In this document: piece by piece, positions 54,315 to 63,368 of the stretch
How the letters are laid out: each line of letters starts with the position of its first letter
How positions within the stretch are numbered: position 1 is the first letter of the stretch
Assembly (NCBI RefSeq): GCF_014652315.1
Contig: NZ_BMYO01000001.1
Location: 496,001 to 560,000 of the forward strand
DNA from: Jeongeupia chitinilytica
Lineage (GTDB): Bacteria; Pseudomonadota; Gammaproteobacteria; Burkholderiales; Chitinibacteraceae
Direction: 5' to 3'
Length of the DNA: 64,000 nt
Position numbers and translations under genes: made by a program
The notes under the pieces: generated by a model
What the model was told of the DNA's origin: nothing
Database searches by the model: none
What the model saw: only the letters and a program-made list of their open reading frames with translations

Positions 54315-54989
54315 TTACGCTATCAGTTGCGCAACGGCCGGTGTGTCCAGCGTTCCGCCCGCGGCATCCGGCGTATGGGCGATTTCGCCGAGCATCGGCG
54401 CCGGAAGGTAGCGCTTCAGCCAGTCGAGGTTGTCGGCGTAGCGGTCCATGTTCGGATCGATACGGTTGGCGATCCAGCCGGCCAGCGGCAGCCCGGCGGC
54501 GGCGACGGCATTGGCCGACAGCAGTGCGTGGTTGAGACAGCCGAGGCGCATGCCGACGACGAGGATCACCGGCGCGTTGAGGCGCTGCGCCAGTACCTGC
54601 ATGTCGGCCTCGTCGGTCAGCGGCGCGTGCCAGCCGCCGGCGCCTTCGATCAGCAGCACGTCGGTCAGCGTCTGCAACTGCGCTGCGCAAGCGGCGAGGT
54701 GGTCGAGCGAGACCGTGATTCCGGCTTCGCGGGCCGCGAGATGCGGCGAAATCGGCGGCGCAAAACGGTAGGGGCTGGCCAGTTCGTCCGGGACAGGGAC
54801 ATTGCCGGCAGCGCGGTGCGCTTCGACGTCGGCGTTGACGAGTTCACCGTCAACCGTGGTGCAGCCCGAGGCGACCGGTTTCATCGCCACCGCACGCAGC
54901 CCGTGCGCGGCAAAGCCGCGCAACAACTGGCAGGTGGCGACGGTCTTGCCGACGTCGGTATCGGTGCCGGTGATGAAGAAGGTGTTCAT
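54315..54989 (-). CDS. bioD: Dethiobiotin synthetase
   Basis: ATP-dependent carboxylase of biotin synthesis that closes the ureido ring of 7,8-diaminopelargonate, 224 residues. The P-loop is ITGTDTDVGKT (about 6-16). KPVASG and EGAGGWHAPL are family motifs; the last contacts substrate and metal. ATG 54989 overlaps the MazG-like stop by 4 bases. Other bio genes are not in the window. Confidence 0.93.
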   Translation of the reverse strand: MNTFFITGTDTDVGKTVATCQLLRGFAAHGLRAVAMKPVASGCTTVDGELVNADVEAHRAAGNVPVPDELASPYRFAPPISPHLAAREAGITVSLDHLAACAAQLQTLTDVLLIEGAGGWHAPLTDEADMQVLAQRLNAPVILVVGMRLGCLNHALLSANAVAAAGLPLAGWIANRIDPNMDRYADNLDWLKRYLPAPMLGEIAHTPDAAGGTLDTPAVAQLIA

Positions 54990-55348
54990 GACCGCTCCTC
55001 GCGCGCGTCGAGCTTGCGCGCATGACCGCGGGCCAGGTCGGCCGGATACTTTTCGGCGTTGAGCGCCAGCTTGCGCTCGACCACCGCGTTCAGGTCCAGC
55101 CCGGCGACGTCGGCCAGCCGCAGCAGGTACAGCAACACGTCGGCGACTTCCTCGCCCAGCCGGGTGGCGAACCCGGGGTCGGCACACAACGATTGCGACT
55201 GCTCCGGCGTCAGCCACTGGAACAGTTCGAGCAGTTCGGCCGCTTCGACCGACAGCGCGCTGGCGAGGTTTTTAGGAGTATGGAACTGGTCCCAGTCGCG
55301 CTCGGTGCTGAAGGCGCGCAGGCGGGTTTGTAGTTCATCGATATTCAT
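54986..55348 (-). CDS. MazG-like nucleotide pyrophosphohydrolase
   Basis: A 120-residue all-helical NTP-PPase of the MazG/RS21-C6 (iMazG-dCTPase) type: RDWDQFHTPKNLASALSVEAAELLELFQWLT carries the ExxE metal ligands and GEEVADVLLYLLRLAD the ExxD pair. Such enzymes hydrolyse dCTP or modified nucleotides to monophosphate. It is the first gene of a two-gene unit with bioD. Confidence 0.88.
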   Translation of the reverse strand: MNIDELQTRLRAFSTERDWDQFHTPKNLASALSVEAAELLELFQWLTPEQSQSLCADPGFATRLGEEVADVLLYLLRLADVAGLDLNAVVERKLALNAEKYPADLARGHARKLDAREERS

Positions 55349-55402
55349 GGGCGATAGGTGTTCGTGAGAGGCTTGCGTACTGGGGCGGTTCTGCGGCTGA
55401 GG

Positions 55403-55897
55403 CTACATCGCATCGTGAAGCGTGTGGAGGTGCTCGATGGCGATCCGTTCAGTCATAGTGGCTTCTGGCCAGTCCGGATCGGCAAACACCGATTCGATAT
55501 GCTCAAACACGCAAATGACGATCGCGAGTTGTTCCTTGGTGAGCAAGGCCAGCCTTGCCGCCGTCTTGGCGCCAAGGCTGTTTTTTAGCGGGTGCGGTGA
55601 GAGCGAACCGATCAGGTGGTCGGTGACGACATCGAGACCGACGGGATCGTCGAGGGCTGCGATCAAATAGGCGGGCAGCCAATAGTGGTAGGCTGCCGGC
55701 GTAAAGAAAATACAGAGAGCGGATTCTTGCCGCCTGAGCTGATCGACGCTATGGCCTTGCCAGCGTGTTCCAGCGAAATAGTCGGCGACGCCGTCGTCGT
55801 TTGATTGTACGGAAATATGCGCTTTTTCCGGACGCGGGATGCCCCGCCACGCATTCTCTATGCGTTGTACAAGCTTTTGTTTCTCCTCGCTGTTCAA
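55403..55897 (-). CDS. DUF6714 family protein
   Basis: A 164-residue cytosolic protein that I recognise as DUF6714 (ESALCIFFTPAAYHYWLPAYLIAAL, LTKEQLAIVICVFEHI). No function is known. It stands alone between modC and the MazG-like gene. Confidence 0.7.
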   Translation of the reverse strand: MNSEEKQKLVQRIENAWRGIPRPEKAHISVQSNDDGVADYFAGTRWQGHSVDQLRRQESALCIFFTPAAYHYWLPAYLIAALDDPVGLDVVTDHLIGSLSPHPLKNSLGAKTAARLALLTKEQLAIVICVFEHIESVFADPDWPEATMTERIAIEHLHTLHDAM

Positions 55898-55922
55898 GCG
55901 ATCCCTCGATGCAATAGCGCAA

Positions 55923-56786
55923 TCATGCGGGCTGCAAAACCGCGCTGCTGCCGTTCAGTTGCACCGCCACCGGTGCCCCGATGCGGAGCTGGTCGACGTC
56001 GGCGCTCAGCGTTGCCACCGTGTCGTTGCCGATGGCGACGGTGACGCGCCAGAGCACGTCGGCAGGTTCGATGGCGAGGACGGTTCCTGAGAGCGCGTGG
56101 CGGCCACCGGGTGTCGGCGGCAGCAGCACGTCGCGCGGCGTGCCGAGCGCGGCGACCTTGCCCGGTTCGAGCACGGCAACGCGGTGCGCCAGCCGGAACA
56201 CGTCACCGAGGTCGTGGCTGACGATGACCGTTGTCAGTTGCACCGTGTGCAGGATCTCGTCGATTTCCTCGCGCAGCGCGACGCGCAGGGCAGGATCGAG
56301 CGCCGACAGCGGTTCGTCCATCAGCAGCAGTTGCGGTTCCTGCGCCAGCGCCCGGGCCAGTGCGACACGCTGGCGCTGGCCGCCGGAGAGCTGGTGCGGG
56401 TAGCGTTCGGCCAGCGGCGCCAGCCGGGTCAGCGCGAGCAGCTCGTCCAGCCGGTTCCGGTTCGGGGTCGGCTGGGCAAAGGCGAGGTTGTCGCGGACGC
56501 GCATGTTCGGAAACAGTGCGTAGTCCTGAAACACGTAACCGACACGGCGTTCGCGCGCGGGGGCGTGCACGCGGCGCCCGGTGTCGCACCAGACGGTGTC
56601 GCCGAACGCGATCCGGCCCTGGTCGGGGCGGGCAAGGCCCGCGATCAGCCGCAACAGCGTCGTTTTGCCGACGCCGGACGGACCGTACAGCGCCAGCCGT
56701 TCGCCCGGGGACAGCGCCAGCTCGACGTGCAGCGGACGCGGGCCTTCCGGCGTCGGGATCGTGTGGGTCAGCGCCAGGTTCAGCAT
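55923..56786 (-). CDS. modC: Molybdate ABC transporter ATP-binding protein
   Basis: ATPase of the molybdate importer, 287 residues. Walker A is GPSGVGKTT, the signature LSGGQRQRVALARAL, and Walker B LLLMDEPLSALD, with SHDLGDVFRLAHRVAV. The C-terminal TOBE region (about 220-287; GTVLAIEPADVLWRVTVAIGNDTVATLSADVDQLRIG) is shorter than in E. coli ModC. Its start overlaps the modB stop by 7 bases. Confidence 0.93.
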   Translation of the reverse strand: MLNLALTHTIPTPEGPRPLHVELALSPGERLALYGPSGVGKTTLLRLIAGLARPDQGRIAFGDTVWCDTGRRVHAPARERRVGYVFQDYALFPNMRVRDNLAFAQPTPNRNRLDELLALTRLAPLAERYPHQLSGGQRQRVALARALAQEPQLLLMDEPLSALDPALRVALREEIDEILHTVQLTTVIVSHDLGDVFRLAHRVAVLEPGKVAALGTPRDVLLPPTPGGRHALSGTVLAIEPADVLWRVTVAIGNDTVATLSADVDQLRIGAPVAVQLNGSSAVLQPA

Positions 56787-57466
56787 GGCCGGGTCTCGTG
56801 GCGCGACTGGATCAGCCTCAGCAGCAGCAGCACGACGAAGGCGAACGACACCAGCACCAGCGCGTAGCTGTGCGCGCCGGCGTAGTCGAGCGCCTCGACC
56901 TTGCGGTACAGCGCGATCGATGCGACCTGGGTGTCGCCGGTCACGCCGCCACCCAGCATCAGCACGACGCCGAATTCGCCGACGGTATGCGCGAACGCCA
57001 GTACGGTGCCGGACAGCAGGCCGGCACGGGCGTTGGGCAGGATCACCCGGGTCAGGATCGTGCCTTCGGTCTTGCCGAGCGTGCGTGCGGCGTCGATCAG
57101 GTTGGACGGCAACTGGCGGAATGCCGCCACCAGCGGTTGCAGCATGAAGGGCAGACTGAAGATCACCGAGCCGATGACGAGGCCGCTGAAGGTGAACACG
57201 AGCTTGAGCCCGAGCACGTCCTGCAGCCAGCGGCCGGTAAACGACACCGGGCTGAACGAGACCAGCAGATAGAAACCGAGCACGGTGGGCGGCAGCACCA
57301 GCGGCAGGTTGCACAGCGTCTCGACGATCGGGCGCAGCGGCGATCGGCCGAACGCCAGCCAGCGGGCCAGCGGAATTGCGAGCACGATCAGGACCATCGT
57401 GGTGATCGTGGCCAGCTTGAGCGTCAGCCAGAACGGCTGGATGTCGGCCGCCTGCAGCGCGATCAC
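56780..57466 (-). CDS. modB: Molybdate ABC transporter permease
   Basis: Membrane subunit, 228 residues, with about five membrane helices and the EAA coupling loop DAARTLGKTEGTILTRVILPNARAGLLSG. PPTVLGFYLLV is a ModB signature. I chose GTG 57466, which overlaps the TOBE gene stop by 4 bases, over the ATG 13 codons upstream. Confidence 0.93.
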   Translation of the reverse strand: MIALQAADIQPFWLTLKLATITTMVLIVLAIPLARWLAFGRSPLRPIVETLCNLPLVLPPTVLGFYLLVSFSPVSFTGRWLQDVLGLKLVFTFSGLVIGSVIFSLPFMLQPLVAAFRQLPSNLIDAARTLGKTEGTILTRVILPNARAGLLSGTVLAFAHTVGEFGVVLMLGGGVTGDTQVASIALYRKVEALDYAGAHSYALVLVSFAFVVLLLLRLIQSRHETRPC

Positions 57467-57861
57467 GCGGTTTCCACCGCCATCTCGTTGGCCTTGACCA
57501 GCCATTCGACGTCGTCGCCGATGCGCAGGCCGAGCCGTTGCGCCGAGCCGGTCGTGATGACCGAGGCAATGCGCTGGCCGTGCCAGTCCAGCTGCACGCG
57601 CGTCAGCACGCTGCCGCTGTCGAGGCCCACGACGCGTGCGCCATGGCGGTTGCGCAGGCTGATCTCGCCGCTGAGGTGCTTGGCCAGCGCGACTTCGGTT
57701 TCCTTGCAGGCGAGCACGACCGCGGCGCCGACCGTCAGGGCGACTTCACCGACGATGGTGGCGACCAGCGGCAGGCCGCTGCGGGCCGCGGCTTCGGCCT
57801 CGATCAGCGTCATGCCGGCGCCGTGCTCGACCCGGGTCAGGGTAGCGGGGATGCGGTTCAT
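57463..57861 (-). CDS. Free-standing TOBE-domain molybdate-binding protein
   Basis: A 132-residue cytosolic protein resembling the detached C-terminal region of ModC or ModE: LACKETEVALAKHLSGEISLRNRHGARVVGLDSGSVLTRVQLDW and AQRLGLRIGDDVEWLVKANEM, the Mop/TOBE oxyanion-binding fold. It may store molybdate or sense it for the transporter. It has no DNA-binding domain. It is placed between modA and modB with 4-base overlaps on both sides. Confidence 0.85.
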   Translation of the reverse strand: MNRIPATLTRVEHGAGMTLIEAEAAARSGLPLVATIVGEVALTVGAAVVLACKETEVALAKHLSGEISLRNRHGARVVGLDSGSVLTRVQLDWHGQRIASVITTGSAQRLGLRIGDDVEWLVKANEMAVETA

Positions 57862-58613
57862 GGCAGCTTGTAGCCGGCCTGCTTGAAGATGTCCTGCGCC
57901 TTTGGCGAGAACAGGAACTGGTAGAAGCGCTTCGCGTCCGCCGTATCGTGGTCGGCGGAGTACTTGAGCAGCGCGGCGCGCTGGGCGATCGGCTCGTACG
58001 CGGCGGCCGGCAGCTCCAGCCAGCGGCCCTTGCCCTGCATTTCGGTCGACAGTACGACGGACTTGGCGGTGAAGCCGAGATCGGCGGCGCGGGTCGAAAT
58101 GAACTGGTTGGTCTGGCCGATGCTTTCGCCGAACACCAGCTTGGAATGGGTTGCCTCGGTCAGCTTGAAGTGCGCCAGCGTCTGCACTGCGGCACGGCCG
58201 TAGGGCGCGGTTTCCGGATTGGCGACGGCGATGCGCTCGATGCCCGGCTCGCGGACCAGTTTGTCCCACTGCTTGAGATCGAGGTCCTTCAGCGTCCACA
58301 GCACCAGCGCGCCATGCGCATAGACCTTGCTCGGTTCGAGCGTCAGGCCGGCGGCATCGAGTTTCTGCGGGTAGTTCGCGTCGGCGGACAGGAAAACGTG
58401 GAAGGGGGCGCCATTGCCGATCTGGGCGAAGAACTTGCCCGATGCGCCATAGCTCGGGTTCACGTCGAGCCCGGTCTCGGCCTTGTAGGCCCTGGCCAGA
58501 TCGTCAAACGTGTACTGCAGGTTGGCGGCAACGGCGACGTTGATCGGCGCGGCCCACGCGGGCGAGAGTGCGGCAAAGGCCAGACCGGCGAAGAGAAAGC
58601 GGAGCGAGCGCAT
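57858..58613 (-). CDS. modA: Molybdate ABC transporter binding protein
   Basis: A periplasmic molybdate/tungstate-binding protein, 251 residues, with a signal peptide (MRSLRFLFAGLAFAALSPAWA). The ligand-binding segments NVAVAANLQYTFDDLARAYKAET, SYGASGKFFAQIGNGAPFHVFLSAD and VANPETAPYGRAAVQTL are characteristic. It is the first gene of the four-gene unit modA, TOBE gene, modB, modC. Confidence 0.95.
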   Translation of the reverse strand: MRSLRFLFAGLAFAALSPAWAAPINVAVAANLQYTFDDLARAYKAETGLDVNPSYGASGKFFAQIGNGAPFHVFLSADANYPQKLDAAGLTLEPSKVYAHGALVLWTLKDLDLKQWDKLVREPGIERIAVANPETAPYGRAAVQTLAHFKLTEATHSKLVFGESIGQTNQFISTRAADLGFTAKSVVLSTEMQGKGRWLELPAAAYEPIAQRAALLKYSADHDTADAKRFYQFLFSPKAQDIFKQAGYKLP

Positions 58614-58688
58614 GTTTCTTTCCTTGTATGACGTCGGGTTCAGTATATCGGCGCTGGCGGCGCACGTGCGATACGCCGGACGATCTAG

Positions 58689-59534
58689 TCAGGCCGAATG
58701 GTGTTCCAGCGTGAAGCCGGCGCCGGTATCGAGTGCCAGTGCGTCGGCCAGCAGCGGCATCACCGGTTTCAGCGTGTCGGCGAGCGTATACGGCGGGTTG
58801 ACGATGAACATGCCGCTGCCGTGCATGCCGAAGCCGTCGGCCGACGGCGATTGCACCTGCAGACGCACGTCGAGCCAGCCTTTGGCCGGCAGCTTTTTCA
58901 GTGCTTCGGGCAGCTCGCGCGATTCGGCGCGCTGCAGCGTCGGATACCAGATGGCGAACGTGCCGGTGGCAAAGCGCCGCAGGCCTTCTTCCATCGCCTT
59001 GACCACGGTGCGGTAGTCGCCCTTGTCCTCGTACGGCGGGTCGATCAGCGTCAGGCCGCGGCGCGGCGGCGGCGGCAGTACCGATTTCAGGCCGTTGAAC
59101 CCGTCGCCGAGCTGGACCTGTGCCTGCCGGCCCAGCGTCTCGCAGTTGGCTTCGAGCAGCTTGCTGTCGCTCGGGTGCAGTTCGAACAGCCGCAGCTTGT
59201 CGTCGCGGCGCATCACCGCCTGCGCGACCAGCGGCGAACCCGGGTAGAACGCCAGCTTGCCGTCCGGATTGAAACGGCGGACCACCTCGACGTAACGCGC
59301 CAGCGCTTCGGGCAGGTCATTGCGTTGCCACAGCCGGGCAATGCCGCCCTCGAACTCGGCGTTCTTCGCCGCATAACCCTCGGTCAGCTGGTACAGGCCG
59401 GCGCCGGCGTGGGTATCGACATACCAGTAGGCCTTGTCCTTCTGGTTCAGATAGCTCAGCAGCTCGACGAGGATGAAATGCTTGAGGACGTCGGCGTGGT
59501 TGCCGGCGTGGAAGGCGTGGCGGTAGCTGAGCAT
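58689..59534 (-). CDS. rlmJ: 23S rRNA (adenine-2030-N6)-methyltransferase
   Basis: Methylates A2030 of 23S rRNA, 281 residues. MLSYRHAFHAGNHADVLKH is the RlmJ start. VDTHAGAGLY is the SAM motif, and LTLIDPPYEDKGDY contains the catalytic DPPY. The C-terminus GMHGSGMFIVNPPY matches the family. ATG 59534 gives the canonical first residues. It is monocistronic. Confidence 0.93.
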   Translation of the reverse strand: MLSYRHAFHAGNHADVLKHFILVELLSYLNQKDKAYWYVDTHAGAGLYQLTEGYAAKNAEFEGGIARLWQRNDLPEALARYVEVVRRFNPDGKLAFYPGSPLVAQAVMRRDDKLRLFELHPSDSKLLEANCETLGRQAQVQLGDGFNGLKSVLPPPPRRGLTLIDPPYEDKGDYRTVVKAMEEGLRRFATGTFAIWYPTLQRAESRELPEALKKLPAKGWLDVRLQVQSPSADGFGMHGSGMFIVNPPYTLADTLKPVMPLLADALALDTGAGFTLEHHSA

Positions 59535-59741
59535 GGGAAGACCTTTTGCAAAGACGGGATTTTCCGGCATTGGGCGCCGCTTGCCAAACCGCGGACGCCT
59601 GCCGGGCGGTTCGCGCGTGATCAGACGTGGAAAAAAGTGCCGTCGTCGGGCCGGTGAGGGCGCGTTCCTTACGAAATGATTTTGACTTTTTTGTGATTTT
59701 TCTGACATCAATCCTGTTTTTTCTGCTGAATGGGGTTTGTG

Positions 59742-60191
59742 ATGACGATGTTCCGTGCCGTTCCCGCTCTGATGCTTGCAGGCCTTTGTGCCGGCCCTGC
59801 CTTGGCCGATGTCAACGGCAGCGACCTGATGCTGAGTGGCGGCTACATGTCGGTGATGTCGCCGCTCCTGTCGGTCACCGGCAAACCGGTTCAGGCTTCG
59901 GGCGCGCTCGCGGCGGGCGTGGTGCTGACCGTGGTGGGTCTGGGGTATGGCGCAGGCGAGGTGAGCGCCGTGACCGTCGAAAAGGCCAGCGATGGCAGCC
60001 GGTACGTCATCAACGCCAGCGAAGCCAGGCTCAAGGCGCTCGGCGTTGCAGTCGGGACGTCGGTTCGCGTCACCGCCGAGAGTACCGGCTATGTCCTGGT
60101 TGCTTCGGGGCAGATGCTGGCCTTCATCCCGAACGAAGTCGGCACCGCCCTGCTGCACCAGTCCCGCGTTTCCGCAGGCAAGGCGCAGTGA
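59742..60191 (+). CDS. Secreted protein of unknown function, coupled to DUF2145 gene
   Basis: A 149-residue protein with a signal peptide (MTMFRAVPALMLAGLCAGPALA). The mature part has alternating small/hydrophobic strands (GGYMSVMSPLLSVTGKPVQASGALAAGVVLTVVGLGYGAGEVSAVTVEK) and an SH3-like end (SVRVTAESTGYVLVASGQMLAFIPNEVG). I do not recognise a named family. GGGG at 59732-59735 selects ATG 59742. Its stop overlaps the DUF2145 start (TGATG). Confidence 0.7.
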   Translation: MTMFRAVPALMLAGLCAGPALADVNGSDLMLSGGYMSVMSPLLSVTGKPVQASGALAAGVVLTVVGLGYGAGEVSAVTVEKASDGSRYVINASEARLKALGVAVGTSVRVTAESTGYVLVASGQMLAFIPNEVGTALLHQSRVSAGKAQ

Positions 60192-61009
60192 TGCGCTGCT
60201 CGAAACTCGTCCTGGCGGCGTGGCTGGGGGTCGCTGCCGCCTCGGCCTGGGCCGGCCGTCCCTGCAGCGAGGCACCGCCGAAACCCGAAGTCTTCAGGAA
60301 GGCCATGGCTGCCGGATACGCCAGCCAGCAAAAGCTCGAGCAGCTCCAGCCGCAGCCGACGGTCGCACTGATCGCCCGCGTCGGTCAGGATCTGTCCGAA
60401 TACCGGATGCGCTACTCGCACATGGCGTTCGTGTGGCGCGATCCGAAGGAAAACGGGCAGTGGCGGGTTGCGCACCTGCTCAACGAGTGCGGTACGGCGA
60501 AGTCGGATCTCTGGCGCGAAGGGCTGGGCAACTTCTTCATGGACGATATGTTTGCCTACGATGCGCTGATTCTGGTGCCGTCGCAGCCGGTACAGGAGCG
60601 CCTGCAGGCGTGGCTGTCCAACCCGGCCGCCATGCAGCAGTTGCGCGGAGACCGATACAGCATGGTGGCTTACCCGTTCTCGACCAAGTACCAGAACTCG
60701 AACCAGTGGGTGCTCGAGGGGCTCGCGGCGGCCATGAGCAGGGATGTCGACATCGTGGCGCGGCCGCAGGCGCAGCAGTGGTTGAAGCTGACCGGTTACC
60801 AGCCCAGCGACCTGCAGATCGGCACCTTCAAGCGGCTCGGCGGACGTCTTTTCAGGGCCAACGTCGCGTTCGACGATCATCCGACCGACCGCCGGATGAG
60901 CGGGCATATCGACACGGTCACGGTGGATTCCGTCGTGGCGTTCCTGCTGCGGCAGAACAAGGAAAGCCGCACCTATGTCGTCGAGGCAAAGCCACTGCCG
61001 CCGCTGTAG
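60191..61009 (+). CDS. DUF2145 family secreted protein
   Basis: A 272-residue exported protein with a signal peptide (MRCSKLVLAAWLGVAAASAWA). It matches DUF2145: RYSHMAFVWRDPKENGQWRVAHLLNECGT, then GLGNFFMDDMFAYDALILVPS and YSMVAYPFSTKYQNSNQWVLEGLA. The H-N-C arrangement (SHMAF, NECG, NQWVLE) recalls the NlpC/P60-type papain fold, so a peptidase-like role is possible but not established. It is co-translated with the preceding gene. Confidence 0.8.
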   Translation: MRCSKLVLAAWLGVAAASAWAGRPCSEAPPKPEVFRKAMAAGYASQQKLEQLQPQPTVALIARVGQDLSEYRMRYSHMAFVWRDPKENGQWRVAHLLNECGTAKSDLWREGLGNFFMDDMFAYDALILVPSQPVQERLQAWLSNPAAMQQLRGDRYSMVAYPFSTKYQNSNQWVLEGLAAAMSRDVDIVARPQAQQWLKLTGYQPSDLQIGTFKRLGGRLFRANVAFDDHPTDRRMSGHIDTVTVDSVVAFLLRQNKESRTYVVEAKPLPPL

Positions 61010-61023
61010 CGGTGCCGGCCCCG

Positions 61024-62313
61024 TCAGTGGCCGGCGTAGACCGATGCCGCGCGCAGACGCCGGGCAATGCCGGCCGCGATCACGCAGGCGGGCAGCAGCG
61101 CCAACAGCAGCTGGACCTGCCCGGTCATCTCCAGCACCATCAGTGCCGACATCACCGGTGCGTGCGTCGTTGCGGCAAGGAACACGCCCATGCCCGCGAT
61201 CGTGAACAGCTGGCCGCTGCCGGGAACGAGCGGGGCGGCCAGGTGGGTCAGCAACTGGCCGAAGGCGGCGCCGACCAGCAGTGTCGGTGTGAACACGCCG
61301 CCGGGCGCGCCGGAGCCGATGCTGCCGGCCACGGCGATCAGCTTGCACAGCAGGATCAGTACGACGATCTGCCACGTCGCCGGCTCCAGCAGCAGCGCCT
61401 GCACCGCGCTGTAGCCGTTGCCCCAGGCTTCGGGCCGCAGCACCGACACCAGTCCGACCACGAGGCCGCCGGCGGCCAGTGTCAGCGGTTGTGGCCAGCC
61501 CAGCCGGGCAAAGGCAACCTTGCTGCCGTCGAGCCAGAACAGGAACAGCGGTCCGAGTACGCCGGCCACGACGCCGGCCAGCGCGACCAGTGCCAGCCCG
61601 GTCGTATCGAGCGGGGTGCTCGCGGCCACCTGATACAGCGTTGCGTCGCCGGCCAGCGCATGGGTGATCAGCGCCGATGTGACGGCGGCAAGGATCACCG
61701 GTCCGATCGCCGCCAGCGCGAGCGAGCCCAGCAGTACCTCGGCAATGAACAGCGAGCTCGCCAGCGGTGCGTGGTAGGCCGCGGCAAACCCCGCCGCGAC
61801 GCCACAGGCGACCGTCAGTTTCAGGTCGATCAGGTGGCGCCAGCGGGCACCGATGAAGGAGCAGGCCAGCGCGGCGAGCAGCACCATCGCCCCTTCGCGG
61901 CCGACCGCGCCACCGGCAACGACGACCAGAAAGCACGCGCCTACCTTGCCCAGCCCGCCGCGCAGATCGAGCCGGCCGTCGCCGATGGTCACCGCCTCGA
62001 TGTAGTCGTCCGCATGGCGCACCGGCGTGGCGCGCGACCGGTTCCACCGCCACAGCAGCGTGCCGGCCGCCAGACCGCCCAGCATCGGCGTGACGATGCG
62101 CTGCCATGCCGGCAATCCGCGTGCGGCCGCGACCAGCCCGTCGCTATGACCGTACAGCCACGTTTCGGCGTGTTCGAGCACCTGATGGAAGACCCAGACC
62201 GCCAGTGCACCGATCACGCCGGCGGCAATCGCAGCGAGTACGCGCAGCAGTTGCGGATCAAGCCGGCCGGCCGGGCCGGAGCGCAGTTTGGCCAGTCGCA
62301 CGGAGGCGGGCAT
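61024..62313 (-). CDS. ClC family chloride channel/antiporter
   Basis: A 429-residue integral membrane protein with the ClC selectivity motifs GREGA (AVGREGAMVLL, where GREGP is usual) and GSGAPGGVFTPTLLVGAAFG. There are no C-terminal CBS domains. The residue that is Glu203 (the proton glutamate) in E. coli ClC-ec1 cannot be assigned by eye. It moves Cl- or a related anion, perhaps in acid resistance (ClcB-like). Confidence 0.88.
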   Translation of the reverse strand: MPASVRLAKLRSGPAGRLDPQLLRVLAAIAAGVIGALAVWVFHQVLEHAETWLYGHSDGLVAAARGLPAWQRIVTPMLGGLAAGTLLWRWNRSRATPVRHADDYIEAVTIGDGRLDLRGGLGKVGACFLVVVAGGAVGREGAMVLLAALACSFIGARWRHLIDLKLTVACGVAAGFAAAYHAPLASSLFIAEVLLGSLALAAIGPVILAAVTSALITHALAGDATLYQVAASTPLDTTGLALVALAGVVAGVLGPLFLFWLDGSKVAFARLGWPQPLTLAAGGLVVGLVSVLRPEAWGNGYSAVQALLLEPATWQIVVLILLCKLIAVAGSIGSGAPGGVFTPTLLVGAAFGQLLTHLAAPLVPGSGQLFTIAGMGVFLAATTHAPVMSALMVLEMTGQVQLLLALLPACVIAAGIARRLRAASVYAGH

Positions 62314-62429
62314 CGGATTCTCGCGGTTCGTGCCGGTCTGGCACGCGGCTCTACTTTAAAGCCTGCCGGCGTTCTTTTCATCGTCGCGGTGGCGGACCGG
62401 ACTGCCGGCGCAGGGGATGGCAGGGGATG

Positions 62430-62453
62430 AAAAAACCACGCGGTGCGCGTGGC
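62430..62453 (-). terminator. Terminator of the NADPH-binding oxidoreductase gene
   Basis: CCACGCG and CGCGTGG form a 7-bp stem with a GTG loop; on the minus strand it is followed by a run of U residues. It lies 20 bases after the stop codon. Confidence 0.82.
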
Positions 62454-62472
62454 TTGTGTGCTGTGGCGGGCT

Positions 62473-63120
62473 TCAGGTGCTGCTGTGCAGCAGCTTGAAC
62501 GCGTGGGTCCACTCGTTGCGCAGGAAGCCCGGAATGCACCACAGCATGCACAGCGGTTCGATCGCACGCGCGGCTTCGGCCGTACCCATGTCGGCCACCT
62601 CCCAGCCGAACTGGTCGAGCAGGCCACCGACCGTCTGCTTTGCACCGGCATCGTTGCCACAGATGAACATGGTCGGTTTTCCGCCCGGAAACTGCGGGTT
62701 GACCATGCGGTTGTTGCCGACCGAGTTGAATGCCTTGACGAAATGCACGCCGGCAAACTGCCGCTGGTGCCGCTCCAGCAGCGAATCGTCGAGGTTGGTG
62801 AAGAACCTGAGCACGCCGTTGTCCGGCGGTGCGTCGGCGATAGGGTTGGTGGTGTCGATGACCGGCTTGCCGGCGAGATTTGCGGCGCCCGCAGCGTCCA
62901 GCACGGCCGCTGCTGCATCTCCCTTGACGGCAAGGACGACGACATCGCCGAAAGCCGCGGTCTCGGCAAAGCTGCCGGTCCGGCCTTGCGGGTGGTCGCC
63001 GGCCCATTGCGCCAGCTTTTGCGTGTCGCGCGTACCGACCATCGTGTCATGGCCATGCTGGAGGAAACCGCTGGCCAGTGTCTTGGCCACATCGCCCGAT
63101 CCGAGAACTCCGATTTTCAT
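62473..63120 (-). CDS. NADPH-binding oxidoreductase (F420 reductase-like, NpdG family)
   Basis: A 215-residue single Rossmann-domain protein starting MKIGVLGSGDVAKTLASGFLQHGHDTMVGTRD, with KAFNSVGNNRMVNPQF and GWEVADMGTAEAARAIEPLCMLW typical of the NADPH:F420 reductase/STEAP-like group. Such proteins in non-F420 bacteria have unassigned substrates. It is monocistronic and divergent from srkA. Confidence 0.85.
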   Translation of the reverse strand: MKIGVLGSGDVAKTLASGFLQHGHDTMVGTRDTQKLAQWAGDHPQGRTGSFAETAAFGDVVVLAVKGDAAAAVLDAAGAANLAGKPVIDTTNPIADAPPDNGVLRFFTNLDDSLLERHQRQFAGVHFVKAFNSVGNNRMVNPQFPGGKPTMFICGNDAGAKQTVGGLLDQFGWEVADMGTAEAARAIEPLCMLWCIPGFLRNEWTHAFKLLHSST

Positions 63121-63368
63121 TGCAACGCTCCTGTGATTGAGTTGCCGCTTTCCGGACGGCGGTCCACCGATGCCGGGCGGCGCACCGCTGCGGCTCATCC
63201 GCGCCGATGCCGTCGTCATGGTGGCGTATGCCGCCGGGCCGGGCGTTGGCCGAGCTTGCCCTTGACGTAACTGCAACGAAGCCGGCAAGCCGTGGCGCGC
63301 GGCGGTTCGTGCCGCCGGCCACGCTGCAGGATCGCGTGCTCGCGCGGCGCATCGCTTACAATCGGCCG

